Shown piece by piece: positions 1 to 6,478 of a stretch of 11,194 nucleotides of DNA. Both the position numbers and the translations under genes were made by a program. The notes below the pieces were generated by a model. It saw only the letters and a list, made by a program, of their open reading frames with translations, had not been told where the DNA came from and did no database searches. Location: the NCBI GenBank assembly GCA_027943245.1, contig JANDJZ010001167.1:1-11194 (forward strand), read 5' to 3'. This stretch comes from Acanthamoeba sp. SK_2022b. Its lineage: Eukaryota; Discosea; Longamoebia; Acanthamoebidae. How positions within the stretch are numbered: position 1 is the first letter of the stretch; each line of letters starts with the position of its first letter.

Positions 1-268
1 CGCGCCCTGGTCACCAACCCGCGCCTGCTCATCCCTGGACGAAGCCACCGAGGGCCTGGCCCCCCGCATCCGCGAAGAGATCTGGTCCTGCCTGGCCCAG
101 CTGCGCGCCGCTGGCCAGACCATCCTGGTCATCGACAAATACGTGGAGCGCCTGCTGGGCCTGGCCGACCGCCACCTCATCCTGGAGCGCGGCAAGGTCG
201 TATGGAGCGGAGACTCGGCCGCGCTGGATGGGGACAGAGCGCTGTGGGAACGGTATTTGGGAGTGTGA
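1..268 (+). pseudogene. LivF-like branched-chain amino acid/amide ABC transporter ATPase, 3' part, frameshifted
   Basis: This is the C-terminal portion (about 88 codons) of an ABC ATPase of the LivF/HAAT type, a cytoplasmic subunit that powers uptake of branched-chain amino acids or related amides and carboxylates. Frame 1 reads RALVTNPRLLI up to base 33. The protein then continues one base later as LDEATEGLAP, which is the end of Walker B plus the D-loop, and runs through ILVIDKYVERLLGLADRH and LERGKVVWSG to the TGA at 266-268. The CCC at 33-35 therefore carries one base too many. The stretch where LivG proteins usually show a His and LivF proteins a Gln reads VIDKYVE here. Substrate cannot be told. 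The rest of the gene, and any livKHMG partners, lie upstream of the window. The frameshift may be a real mutation or an assembly error. Confidence 0.8.
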
Positions 269-289
269 GCACGCGCAATGCATTCGCAG

Positions 290-310
290 TTCAAGGCGAA
301 ATTCAAGGCG
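290..310. repeat. Short tandem direct repeat TTCAAGGCG
   Basis: TTCAAGGCG occurs at 290-298 and again at 302-310, a 12-base period just downstream of the livF stop. No function is evident. It may be a replication-slippage product or part of a scar at the left edge of the T6SS island. Confidence 0.5.
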
Positions 311-320
311 CGATGGAGGG

Positions 321-360
321 TTGAATGGCATTGAAGATCAATGGGTGGCATGCCATTCAA
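321..360. repeat. Perfect 11-bp inverted repeat with nested hairpin, livF 3' flank
   Basis: TTGAATGGCAT (321-331) is the exact reverse complement of ATGCCATTCAA (350-360), with 18 bases between. A competing small hairpin, ATTGA/TCAAT around AGA (330-342), uses part of the left arm. ATACA/TGTAT (361-374) forms another short stem directly after. There is no T-run, so a classical Rho-independent terminator is not indicated. The position about 50 nt after livF fits either a terminator-like 3' structure or a remnant of an inserted element. Confidence 0.5.
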
Positions 361-426
361 ATACATGCCTGTATCCAAGATGGGAAATTGCTTACATTTA
401 CAGGATGTATCTGACCCTGCATTTGA

Positions 427-456
427 TTGCCCTATAGCCATAGGCTTGTCTATGAT
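427..456 (+). promoter_or_regulatory. Candidate sigma-70 promoter for the vgrG operon
   Basis: TTGCCC (427-432; 4 of 6 to TTGACA) is separated by 18 bases from TATGAT (451-456; 5 of 6 to TATAAT). Transcription would begin near 463 and leave a leader of about 40 nt before the vgrG ATG. The spacer contains the inverted repeat CCTAT/ATAGG (431-435, 440-444), a possible regulator site. The call rests on sequence match and position only. Confidence 0.4.
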
Positions 457-474
457 CCCGCCTCACCAAGAGAC

Positions 475-495
475 GGGAGGCCGCCCCCAGGGCGG
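475..495 (+). promoter_or_regulatory. Leader hairpin between a Shine-Dalgarno-like GGGAGG and the vgrG start
   Basis: GGGAGG (475-480) is a good ribosome-binding sequence but lies 23 nt before the ATG at 504. Between them CCGCCC (481-486) pairs perfectly with GGGCGG (490-495) around a 3-nt loop. Folding would bring GGGAGG to an effective distance of about 8 nt from the ATG. Alternatively, GGGCGG itself is the ribosome-binding site and the hairpin hides it. Either reading implies control of translation by folding, but this is an inference. Confidence 0.35.
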
Positions 496-503
496 TTCAT
501 ACA

Positions 504-2827
504 ATGACACGCCGAGTCACCATCCACACGCCATTGGGCGATGAACTGCATTTCCGTGAATTGCGCGGCCAGGAAAACATCAGCCAGCTCTTCAGCCTCG
601 ATGTGGAAATGCTCAGCGAAAGCGAAAGCATCGATCCCAAGGCCCTATTGGGCAAAAACGCCACCATAGAAATAGAAACCCAGGGCGGCGGCAGGCGCTT
701 CATCGACGGCATCGTCACCCGCTTCGGCATGCAGGGCCAGGACCACCGCCACTACGCCTACAAGGCGCGGCTGAGCCCCTGGCTGTGGCTGGCCACGCGC
801 AAGAGCGACTTTCGCATCTTCCAGAACCTCAACGTGCCCGACATCGTCGAGCAGGTATTGGGCGTCTATGGCCATCCAATGCAAAGGAAACTCACGCGCG
901 CCTATCGCAGTTGGGATTACTGCGTGCAATACAACGAAAGCGATTGCGACTTCGTCTCGCGATTGATGGAACACGAAGGCATCTACTATTTCTTCGAGCA
1001 CGCATCGGGCCAGCACACCCTGGTGCTGTGCGACGACATCATTGCCTCGCATGGCGCATTGCCCGGTGGTGAATCCATTCCCTTCTATCCCCCGGAAAAA
1101 GCCGCCGCAGGCGATCAGGAAAACATCCACGCCTGGCAGCTGGAGCAGGAAATCAAGCCGGGCCGCCATTACATCGACGACTACGACTTCAAAAAGCCCC
1201 GGGCCGAACTGTCCCACATGCGCCGCGATCCACCGGGCCATGCGCACGACGGCCATGAAACCTACGAATGGCCGGGCGGCTACACGGAGTACGGCGATGG
1301 AGATGCCTACATCCGCGTGCGACTGAAGCAAGGCCTCACGGGCCACAGCCGGGTGCGGGGCCAGTCCTGCCACCGGGCGCTGGCCACGGGCTACACCTTC
1401 AGCCTCTACAACTACCCGCGTGGTGACCAGAACCGGCAGTACCTGATCACCGGCCTGAGCTACCACCTCAAGGAGAACCCCCGCGTCAGCGCTGTGGCCC
1501 CGGGCGCCAAGGGCAGCGCCGCCGAAGACGGCTCCTTCCAGCGCTACGAACTGCAGGCCCAGCCCACCAGCCTGGCCTTCACGCCGCCGCGCACCACGCC
1601 CAAGCCGCGCACCACGGGCCCTCAGACCGCCGTCGTCGTGGGTCCGGCCGGAGAAGAAATCTGGACCGACGAATACGGCCGCATCAAGGTGCAGTTCCAC
1701 TGGGACCGGCTGGGCAAGAAGGACCAGAACTCCAGCTGCTGGATCCGCGTGGCCACCAACTGGGCAGGACCAGGCTTTGGCGCCATCTCCATCCCGCGCA
1801 TAGGGCACGAGGTGGTGGTGGACTTCCTCAACGGCGACCCGGACTATCCCATCGTCACGGGCTGCGTCTACAACGCGGCCAACATGCCGCCCTGGGCGCT
1901 GCCGGCCAACGCCACGCAATCGGGCATCAAGACCCGGTCGAGCAAGGGCGGTGCCGCAGGCGCGGGCATGAAGAACGGCCCGGGCGACGCCAACGCCATC
2001 CGCTTCGAGGACAAGGCCGGGCAAGAACAGCTGTGGCTGCATGCGCAAAAGGACCAGCTCACCGAAGTCGAGAACGACGAGGACAAATGGGTGGGCAACG
2101 ACCGGCGCAAGACCATCGACCGGGACGAGACCAGCGTCATCCACCGCGACCGCACCGAGACCGTGGACCGCGACGAGACCATCACCGTGCACAACAACCG
2201 CACGGAGCGGGTGGACCACGACGAGAAGATCAGCATCGGCGACAACCGCAACGAGGATGTCGGCATCGACGAGAACATCTCCATCGGCAAGAACCGCAGC
2301 AGACCGTTGGGGTGACTGAGACCGACTCCATTGGCAGCCAATGGAAGATCAGTGTCGGAAAAATAAAGACCGAAACCATCGGCCTGATGAATATGTACAA
2401 CGTGGGCATAGGCAAGATGGAAAACATCGGCGTGGCTCGCATGACCAACATCGGCATGGCCTACAACCTCAATGTGGGCATGATGATGGTGACCACAGTG
2501 GGCATGAGCCAGAGCGCCACCATCGGCCAGAGCAAGGACACCAAGGTCGGCGGCAAGTACACGCTCACCGTTGGTGGTGGTGGGAGCGGCGGTGGCGGTG
2601 CAACGCCAGGCATGGCGATGAACATCGTGGGCTCCTCTGATTCCGGCGGCGCGGCGCAAGGCAGCGAGTCCAGCATCGCAATGCAGCCCGACAGCATCAC
2701 GCTCAAGGTCGGTAAGAGCGTGCTGGAAATGAAAAGCGATGGCACGGTCAACCTCAACGGCAAGCTGATCACGCTCGACGGAAGCGAGCACGTGCAGGTC
2801 AGCTCCGAGCGGATTGACCTGAACTGA
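504..2827 (+). pseudogene. vgrG: VgrG, type VI secretion spike protein, split by a -1 frameshift
   Basis: VgrG trimers form the membrane-puncturing tip of the T6SS tube and carry effectors. The first frame (504-2315, 603 aa) begins MTRRVTIHTPLGDEL and holds the gp27-like N-terminal region (about residues 1-370). The gp5-like OB fold follows (about 375-455; DEYGRIKVQFHWDRLG, IPRIGHEVVVDFLNGDPDYP, GCVYNAANMPPW). The start of the short-repeat beta-helix needle comes next (NNRTERVDHDEKISIGDNRN). The frame hits TGA at 2313-2315, but the same repeat pattern carries on in the -1 frame (TVGVTETDSIG, NVGIGKMENIG, NIGMAYNLNVG) to the TGA at 2825-2827. That second part includes a GGGGSGGGG linker and the typical tail SITLKVGKSVLEMKSDGTVNLNGK. 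The intact protein would be about 774 aa. The frame switch lies near 2296-2312. A one-base deletion, a sequencing error or slippage on GGGG are all possible. DUF2169 starts 8 nt after the final stop. Confidence 0.88.
2299..2315 (+). other. vgrG frame-switch site with G_GGG_TGA
   Basis: In the 504 frame the codons are AGC AGA CCG TTG GGG TGA. The run GGGG occupies 2309-2312. If the ribosome slips back one base on GGG it re-pairs perfectly with GGG and continues with GTG ACT, which is exactly the frame holding the rest of VgrG. Without slippage the product ends at 603 aa. A missing base around GCAGCAG (2296-2302) explains the data equally well and is the simpler account. Confidence 0.45.
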
Positions 2828-2835
2828 GTGCCGTC

Positions 2836-3924
2836 ATGCAACTGCAGCAGGTGGATAACTACACGCCCTTCGAATGGTTCGCCTTCGAAAAAATGGGCCC
2901 GGGCAAGCGCATGTATGACGTGCTCATCGTCAAGGCAGCCTGCCAACTCGTGCAAGACAAGCGAGGCCTGTGCCTGGCGCCGGCTCCCCAAGGTGAGGTA
3001 CCGCCCATTCACATGGCGGACCAGCCCCGTGAGTTCAGCCGCGATGCATACGCATCCTTGCAAAAAACGGGCGACGTGCTGCTGCACAAGATCGCCACCG
3101 ACTTCCTGATCAGCGGAGCGGCACGACCCGCATCAGCTGGGGCCAGTAGCTGGGCAGCAGAAGTCACCATCAAGAGCCATGGCGCAACCCGCAAGCAAAC
3201 CATGTTTCTGCATGGCGAGCGGCATTGGCAGTGGAGCCTGCTCAAGGGCTGGCATCTTAGTGCTCCCAAGCCTTGCGAACACGTGGAGCTGCGCTATGAG
3301 TTGGCCTACGGCGGCAGCTACCAGCAGGGAGATGGCTGGATCAGGCATGACCTCAACCCCGTAGGCCGAGGCCACCTTCCAGTGCACCGCATGGACAAGG
3401 AGGTGCACTATCCCGCCGCCCGGATAGAGCTCGCTGCCAATCCCCTGTCCGCTGTAGACAAATCCATTGCCATACCCGCATTGGGACCTATCGCCCGTAC
3501 CTGGGGCAGCCGCAAACGTCATGCAGGAACCTATGACGAGAAGTGGAAAGAGGACCTGCGGCGCAACCAGACGGCGGACTACCCCGCCGACTTCAATCCC
3601 CGCTTCTTGCAGGCCGCCCATCCCGATTGGATCTTCGAGCCTTATTGGACAGGTCAGGAATCCATCCAGGTGCTGGGCCTGACCGCAGACAAGCCCCTGT
3701 ACTGCGACCTTCCCGGCTGGAGCATCACCGCCAGCGGGCAAGGTTCGCAAGGTGCCTTTGCGCTCCAGCCCATGAATCTGGACACCGTCGAGCTGGATTT
3801 GGATGCGAGGCGCCTTTACATGACATGGCGCCTGACCATGAACCAGGCCATGCAGACGCAGCAGGTGCGGATTGACATGGCCGTTCAGGACACCGTCACG
3901 GCCAAAACGGCCCCGCGCAAATGA
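2836..3924 (+). CDS. DUF2169 domain T6SS adaptor/accessory protein
   Basis: This 362-aa protein begins MQLQQVDNYTPFEWFAFEKMGPG and has the DUF2169 hallmarks: a YDVLIVKAACQL strand near the start, a tryptophan-rich middle (HWQWSLLKGWHL), ELRYELAYGGSY, and NPVGRGHL. Further on it has the ALGPIARTWGSRKRHAGTYD and KWKEDL stretch and FNPRFLQAAHPDW. DUF2169 proteins sit between vgrG and PAAR-like genes and act in the cytoplasm as adaptors that help load cognate effectors on the spike. That role is known for the family and inferred here. The length fits the family and no lesion is seen. The ATG at 2836 is chosen because it lies 8 nt after the VgrG stop and the conserved N-terminus begins there. The Shine-Dalgarno is weak, which suggests translational coupling. 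No membrane segment or signal peptide is apparent. Confidence 0.88.
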   Translation: MQLQQVDNYTPFEWFAFEKMGPGKRMYDVLIVKAACQLVQDKRGLCLAPAPQGEVPPIHMADQPREFSRDAYASLQKTGDVLLHKIATDFLISGAARPASAGASSWAAEVTIKSHGATRKQTMFLHGERHWQWSLLKGWHLSAPKPCEHVELRYELAYGGSYQQGDGWIRHDLNPVGRGHLPVHRMDKEVHYPAARIELAANPLSAVDKSIAIPALGPIARTWGSRKRHAGTYDEKWKEDLRRNQTADYPADFNPRFLQAAHPDWIFEPYWTGQESIQVLGLTADKPLYCDLPGWSITASGQGSQGAFALQPMNLDTVELDLDARRLYMTWRLTMNQAMQTQQVRIDMAVQDTVTAKTAPRK

Positions 3925-3934
3925 AAGGGCATCC

Positions 3935-4279
3935 ATGGCTGAAAAGCACATAGCCAATCGCGAGTCCCAATGGGTGGCCATCAACAGCGAGCCCGACTGG
4001 TGCGAGGTAGGAGATGACGTCATCCCCTTTGACATCAGCCGCACGCTCGACCACGAATTTGCCCTCTACGCCAAAACAGTCTTTGCCAGAGGGGAGCCGG
4101 TACTAATGCTGGACAGCATCGTCCAAGGCGTAGAGGGCGATGCTGGCAGCGGTGTGAACTCCAGTGTTTCCGAAGGCGCGGGACATGTCTGGGTGAAGGA
4201 GGGTAGCCCCACGGTGTTTGCGGAAGGAAGGCCTGTGTCCCGGCATCTGGATCGGGTTTTCATGAACTGCAAGCGGTGA
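3935..4279 (+). CDS. PAAR-like (DUF4150) spike-tip protein
   Basis: This 114-aa protein resembles the DUF4150/PAAR-like family that caps VgrG and links it to a toxin. Visible family features are the early VAINSEPDWCEVGDDVIPFDI segment, the glycine/serine stretch GDAGSGVNSS, and the closing EGSPTVFAEGRPVSRHLDRVFMN, which corresponds to the family's 'G.P.VF..G.PV.R..D...MN' ending. The ATG at 3935 is chosen over an in-frame ATG at 3872, because GAAAGGG (3923-3929) sits 5 nt before it and the longer reading would overlap DUF2169 by 53 nt. The protein ends where the toxin begins: the stop TGA (4277-4279) contributes to GAGGG (4278-4282), the ribosome-binding site of the next gene. Fused and separate PAAR-toxin arrangements both exist; here it is separate. 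Its last 33 codons recur downstream as a decayed copy. Confidence 0.85.
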   Translation: MAEKHIANRESQWVAINSEPDWCEVGDDVIPFDISRTLDHEFALYAKTVFARGEPVLMLDSIVQGVEGDAGSGVNSSVSEGAGHVWVKEGSPTVFAEGRPVSRHLDRVFMNCKR

Positions 4280-4304
4280 GGGCTTGGCATGGCTGATGAA
4301 ACCG
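4182..4304 (+). repeat. Conserved DUF4150-end/toxin-start block, intact copy
   Basis: This segment covers the last 33 codons of the PAAR-like gene, the shared stop/Shine-Dalgarno and the first codons of the toxin. It matches 5551-5673 at a constant offset of 1369 bases with no gaps. The right-hand 46 bases (4259-4304 against 5628-5673) differ at only 3 positions. It is the likely homology anchor for exchanging toxin cassettes. Confidence 0.85.
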
Positions 4305-5074
4305 GTAAAAGTGATGTGCTGAATCCCTATGGACTCAACCCGAACTCGGGCAAGCCTATGCCCTGGGCCAGAGAGTCCCTGGCGGTCAGCCTTTTGCCCA
4401 ATGTGACCCAAGCCAGGCTGTACACCTGCTGGGCGCCTGGGCATGAGCCTGACTGGGCCAAACCCAGGCAGCCCGAGATGAGGGCGTGGGACCCTGCGGA
4501 GGATGAGCGGCGACGTGCAGCGGCCAACAATTTGGGCATCCTGTTTTTAGGGCCTGTGTTTGGTGCACCTGCTGCGCTGGCCAGGATGGCTGGTGCGCCG
4601 GAGCCTGTTGTGGAGAGCATGGGGCAGGTGGGGTTGGATTTGGCGGGCGTTGCTGGTGTGCCTGCTGCACGTGGGGGAGCTCGTGCAGTTACGCCAACGC
4701 AAGTCAGGCCTGTGGTTACCGCAATGACCTCCCCAAGATCACCGGTTAATACTGGAATATATGTTGTCAAGCCGTCGCCAAAAATAAATCGCCAGAAACA
4801 AGATGGGCATATAGCAAATACTCCACAAAATAAAAATAGAAAAAAAGGAGGAAAGCCCACATCCACATTTCATGAAAATGTAGATGCAGATAAGATAACG
4901 CAGGAGGCTTGGCACAAGGGTAAGCCTGTCCCAGGAAAGCCCTGGGTCAGGGATTATGATTTTGGCTTTTCTATTGGCGAATCACCTACTGGCTTGCCCC
5001 AATCCACTGTTCGAGTACATCTGGACAATAGTGGGAAAATTCATGGGCATCCAGCTGGGATTATGAGGAAATAA
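4289..5074 (+). CDS. T6SS effector: delivery N-terminus plus AT-rich polymorphic-toxin C-terminal domain
   Basis: This 261-aa protein begins MADETGKSDVLNPYG, preceded by GAGGG at a 6-nt spacing. The first ~150 residues are GC-rich in sequence and include a hydrophobic stretch (NLGILFLGPVFGAPAALARM, about residues 80-99) that could help cross or contact the target membrane. Around base 4735 the composition changes sharply to AT-rich. The last ~105 residues are basic (PSPKINRQKQDGHIAN, NKNRKKGGKPTS) and then carry YDFGFSIGES, VRVHLDNSGKIHGHPAG. The order QxxHI...YDFG..IG...VxVH...G.xHxxP resembles polymorphic toxin type 50-like domains, which are suspected RNases of the BECR fold. That assignment is from pattern memory and is tentative. 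A separate immunity candidate begins 1 nt after the stop. The toxin is evidently a mosaic: old delivery part, acquired tip. Confidence 0.75.
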   Translation: MADETGKSDVLNPYGLNPNSGKPMPWARESLAVSLLPNVTQARLYTCWAPGHEPDWAKPRQPEMRAWDPAEDERRRAAANNLGILFLGPVFGAPAALARMAGAPEPVVESMGQVGLDLAGVAGVPAARGGARAVTPTQVRPVVTAMTSPRSPVNTGIYVVKPSPKINRQKQDGHIANTPQNKNRKKGGKPTSTFHENVDADKITQEAWHKGKPVPGKPWVRDYDFGFSIGESPTGLPQSTVRVHLDNSGKIHGHPAGIMRK

Positions 5075-5075
5075 A

Positions 5076-5534
5076 ATGATTGAAGAAATAAAGAAGCAGA
5101 TATTGCTTAAATATCGGTCATTAAATGAGCCGAATTATTCCGAGGTTTGTATTCCAACAAATGAATCTATTGCTCTTAAAAATGAGTTGGAAAAGATTGC
5201 GGAAATAATAGACGTGACAGACGAAAATGATGACGTTGGATTTATTCTCTCTGTAAAAGGAAGTCTTGCAAATTATACGCTAATGATTTCATGGGTAGGT
5301 AACTATGTGGCGATCTTAGGCCAATTGGGTGATTCTATGGTGCAAGCGATTTCTGAAATTGGTAAAGATGAATTGCTGAATAAATTAATAAATAAGATAA
5401 AATCTTCTGGATTTTATATATTGGATGATAATCTATTGAAAAAGAGTATTGATTTTGTGCCAATAAATTCTGATGAAGATAAAACTCGGATTTATAAAAT
5501 TCTATTTACTGATGGTGATATTGAGTTTGGGTAA
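5076..5534 (+). CDS. Putative cognate immunity protein of the preceding toxin
   Basis: This 152-aa soluble, acidic protein (MIEEIKKQILLKYRSLNEPN; many Asp/Glu, e.g. DVTDENDDVG) matches no family I can name. It has no signal peptide. The role is inferred from position: its ATG lies 1 nt after the toxin stop, with GAGGAA (5065-5070) as ribosome-binding site inside the end of the toxin gene, so the two are translationally coupled. It shares the AT-rich composition of the toxin's C-terminal part, suggesting both arrived together. An acidic protein next to a basic toxin domain fits direct neutralisation. Immediately after its TAA begins the decayed copy of the DUF4150 3' end, so the stop codon marks the right edge of the newest cassette. 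Confidence 0.65.
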   Translation: MIEEIKKQILLKYRSLNEPNYSEVCIPTNESIALKNELEKIAEIIDVTDENDDVGFILSVKGSLANYTLMISWVGNYVAILGQLGDSMVQAISEIGKDELLNKLINKIKSSGFYILDDNLLKKSIDFVPINSDEDKTRIYKILFTDGDIEFG

Positions 5535-5549
5535 TTCGCGTTGTATGAG

Positions 5550-5648
5550 TGACATGTCTGAATGAAGAAAAGCAGTCCCAAAAATTTTTCGGAAGGATGA
5601 ACTGTGTCTCAGCAATTAGGCCGTGTATTCATGAACTGCAGGCGATGA
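5550..5648 (+). pseudogene. Decayed 3' fragment of a second DUF4150 (PAAR-like) gene
   Basis: Read in frame from 5550, this stretch aligns without gaps to the last 33 codons of the intact PAAR-like gene at 3935-4279. The remnant shows KKSSPKNFSEG, then a stop, then TVSQQLGRVFMNCRR. The intact gene has KEGSPTVFAEGRPVSRHLDRVFMNCKR in the corresponding place (quoted as two pieces: KEGSPTVFAEG and RPVSRHLDRVFMNCKR). Three in-frame TGA codons (5550-5552, 5559-5561, 5598-5600) stand where the intact copy has G, W and R, which is consistent with single-base decay. Similarity vanishes upstream at the immunity stop codon, so the 5' part was replaced, not merely mutated. It ends in TGAGGG, the same stop/Shine-Dalgarno arrangement as the intact copy. 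Confidence 0.82.
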
Positions 5649-5673
5649 GGGCTTGGCATGGCTGATGAAGCCG
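5551..5673 (+). repeat. Conserved DUF4150-end/toxin-start block, decayed copy
   Basis: This is the second copy of the block at 4182-4304, in direct orientation. Similarity is moderate in the left two thirds and nearly perfect in the right 46 bases, including the TGAGGGCTTGGCATGGCTGA core. Two direct copies flank the newest toxin/immunity pair. Recombination between them would delete or swap it. Confidence 0.82.
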
Positions 5674-5705
5674 AGCAGGTTAAAAAGAAGAATAATATAT
5701 ATTGA
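5658..5705 (+). pseudogene. Start remnant of a displaced toxin gene
   Basis: ATGGCTGATGAAGCC at 5658 repeats the first codons of the toxin at 4289 (MADE), with the same GAGGG ribosome-binding site. The reading continues as EQVKKKNNIY and stops at TGA (5703-5705), 15 codons in all. After MADEA nothing matches the intact toxin's delivery region and the DNA turns AT-rich, so almost the whole toxin body has been deleted. It is non-functional as a toxin. The following ~60 bases (5706-5765) contain no readable gene. Confidence 0.65.
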
Positions 5706-5765
5706 AAGAGAAATTAGATCGTTTGAATGAAACATAAAGAAAATTCTCAATCAGAGAAATTAAAA

Positions 5766-6168
5766 ATGAAATGCACGATTGAGCCAATAGAAGACTATGA
5801 ATCAGTCAATTTGACGGCGAAAGGCATGAAAACTGTTGCTTTGTGGTGACGGGAAATAGATTGCAACCTAAATTTAGAAATTCTATAAATGCCATCTTAA
5901 GCGTCAATTGCGAATTTTTTGCAACTTGGGGCGGATGCGCTGACGAAGCTGAATAGATTATTGATGACGTGATTCTAGATGCGAGTAATTTTGATATCCC
6001 GACCATTTATATATGGATGAAAGCATAGAGGATGCTGTTGAATTTGTTGCACATAGTGCATTTCCCAATGAAAAGGATTTGAGATTTATCGTTCTGTTTT
6101 GCAACGATGTGCATGATGAATTTGCATCAAAAGTAATTTCTTTATTCAAGAAAAAGTTGGTTGCGTGA
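5766..6168 (+). pseudogene. Broken immunity-type gene (two frameshifts, one stop), DUF7684-like
   Basis: Three pieces in three frames join into one ~134-codon reading. Frame 5766 gives MKCTIEPIEDYESVNLTAKG and ends at TGA 5847. Frame 2 continues from about 5846 with NRLQPKFRNSINAILS and FFATWGGCADEAE, has TAG at 5954-5956, then IIDDVILDASNFDIPTIYIW. Frame 1 continues from about 6016 with DESIEDAVEFVAHSAFPNEK and LRFIVLFCNDVHDEF to TGA at 6166-6168. The W-G-x-C-x-x-E/W pattern, the acidic middle and the 'ES.EDA..F..H.AF' segment recall DUF7684-type proteins found beside polymorphic toxins. That family name is from memory and unsure. It is most simply an orphaned immunity gene in decay, following the truncated toxin start at 5658. 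Confidence 0.6.
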
Positions 6169-6233
6169 TTTTTTAAATTTCTATTATTTTTAATAAACTC
6201 AAATAAATGTGACCAGTTAAAAATATATAGGAA

Positions 6234-6478
6234 ATGAAATCGTCTGAGGATGTGTAGAATTATTGGATGCGATCAGAATTTAGAGAATATAGGCGTTGAG
6301 AATTGATTCAAAAAGATCCTATTTTTATAGAGCAAAGGGTTGGAGGATACATATTTAAATACTGAAATTATCATGGATTGCCAGGTGCAATAAAAACAAC
6401 CACGTCTTCATGAATCAGAGAGGTGACAATGGTTTTCTGTTAATTTCGAAAAATTTTCTTGAAAAGATGTGGAAATGA
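6234..6478 (+). pseudogene. Small decayed ORF with three in-frame stops, ending in an ATGA overlap
   Basis: From ATG 6234, preceded by AGGA, one frame reads sensibly through three stops: TAG 6255, TGA 6297 and TGA 6363. Coherent segments between them are NYWMRSEFREYRR, ELIQKDPIFIEQRVGGYIFK and NYHGLPGAIKTTTSS. After a further TGA at 6411 the reading seems to shift to the frame of 6410, with RGDNGFLLISKNFLEKMWK. It then ends at TGA 6476-6478, overlapping the ATG (6475-6477) of the next gene as ATGA. I do not recognise the family. It could be an old toxin tail that was translationally coupled to its immunity gene, or another small immunity gene. That the stops interrupt rather than end plausible protein is my judgement from residue composition. 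Confidence 0.4.

Noticed and set aside
269..503. tRNA or small RNA gene in the livF-vgrG gap
   Set aside because: No cloverleaf or T-loop sequence is seen, and the stems found are short simple inverted repeats.
645..2219. Long minus-strand open frame (524 codons) opposite vgrG
   Set aside because: It is a shadow of GC-rich vgrG codons. It has no ribosome-binding site and low-complexity Val/Ala/Gly/His composition, while the + strand has clear VgrG domains.
3872..3934. Longer N-terminus for the PAAR-like gene
   Set aside because: It would overlap DUF2169 by 53 nt with an Arg/Pro-rich leader. ATG 3935 has a proper ribosome-binding site.
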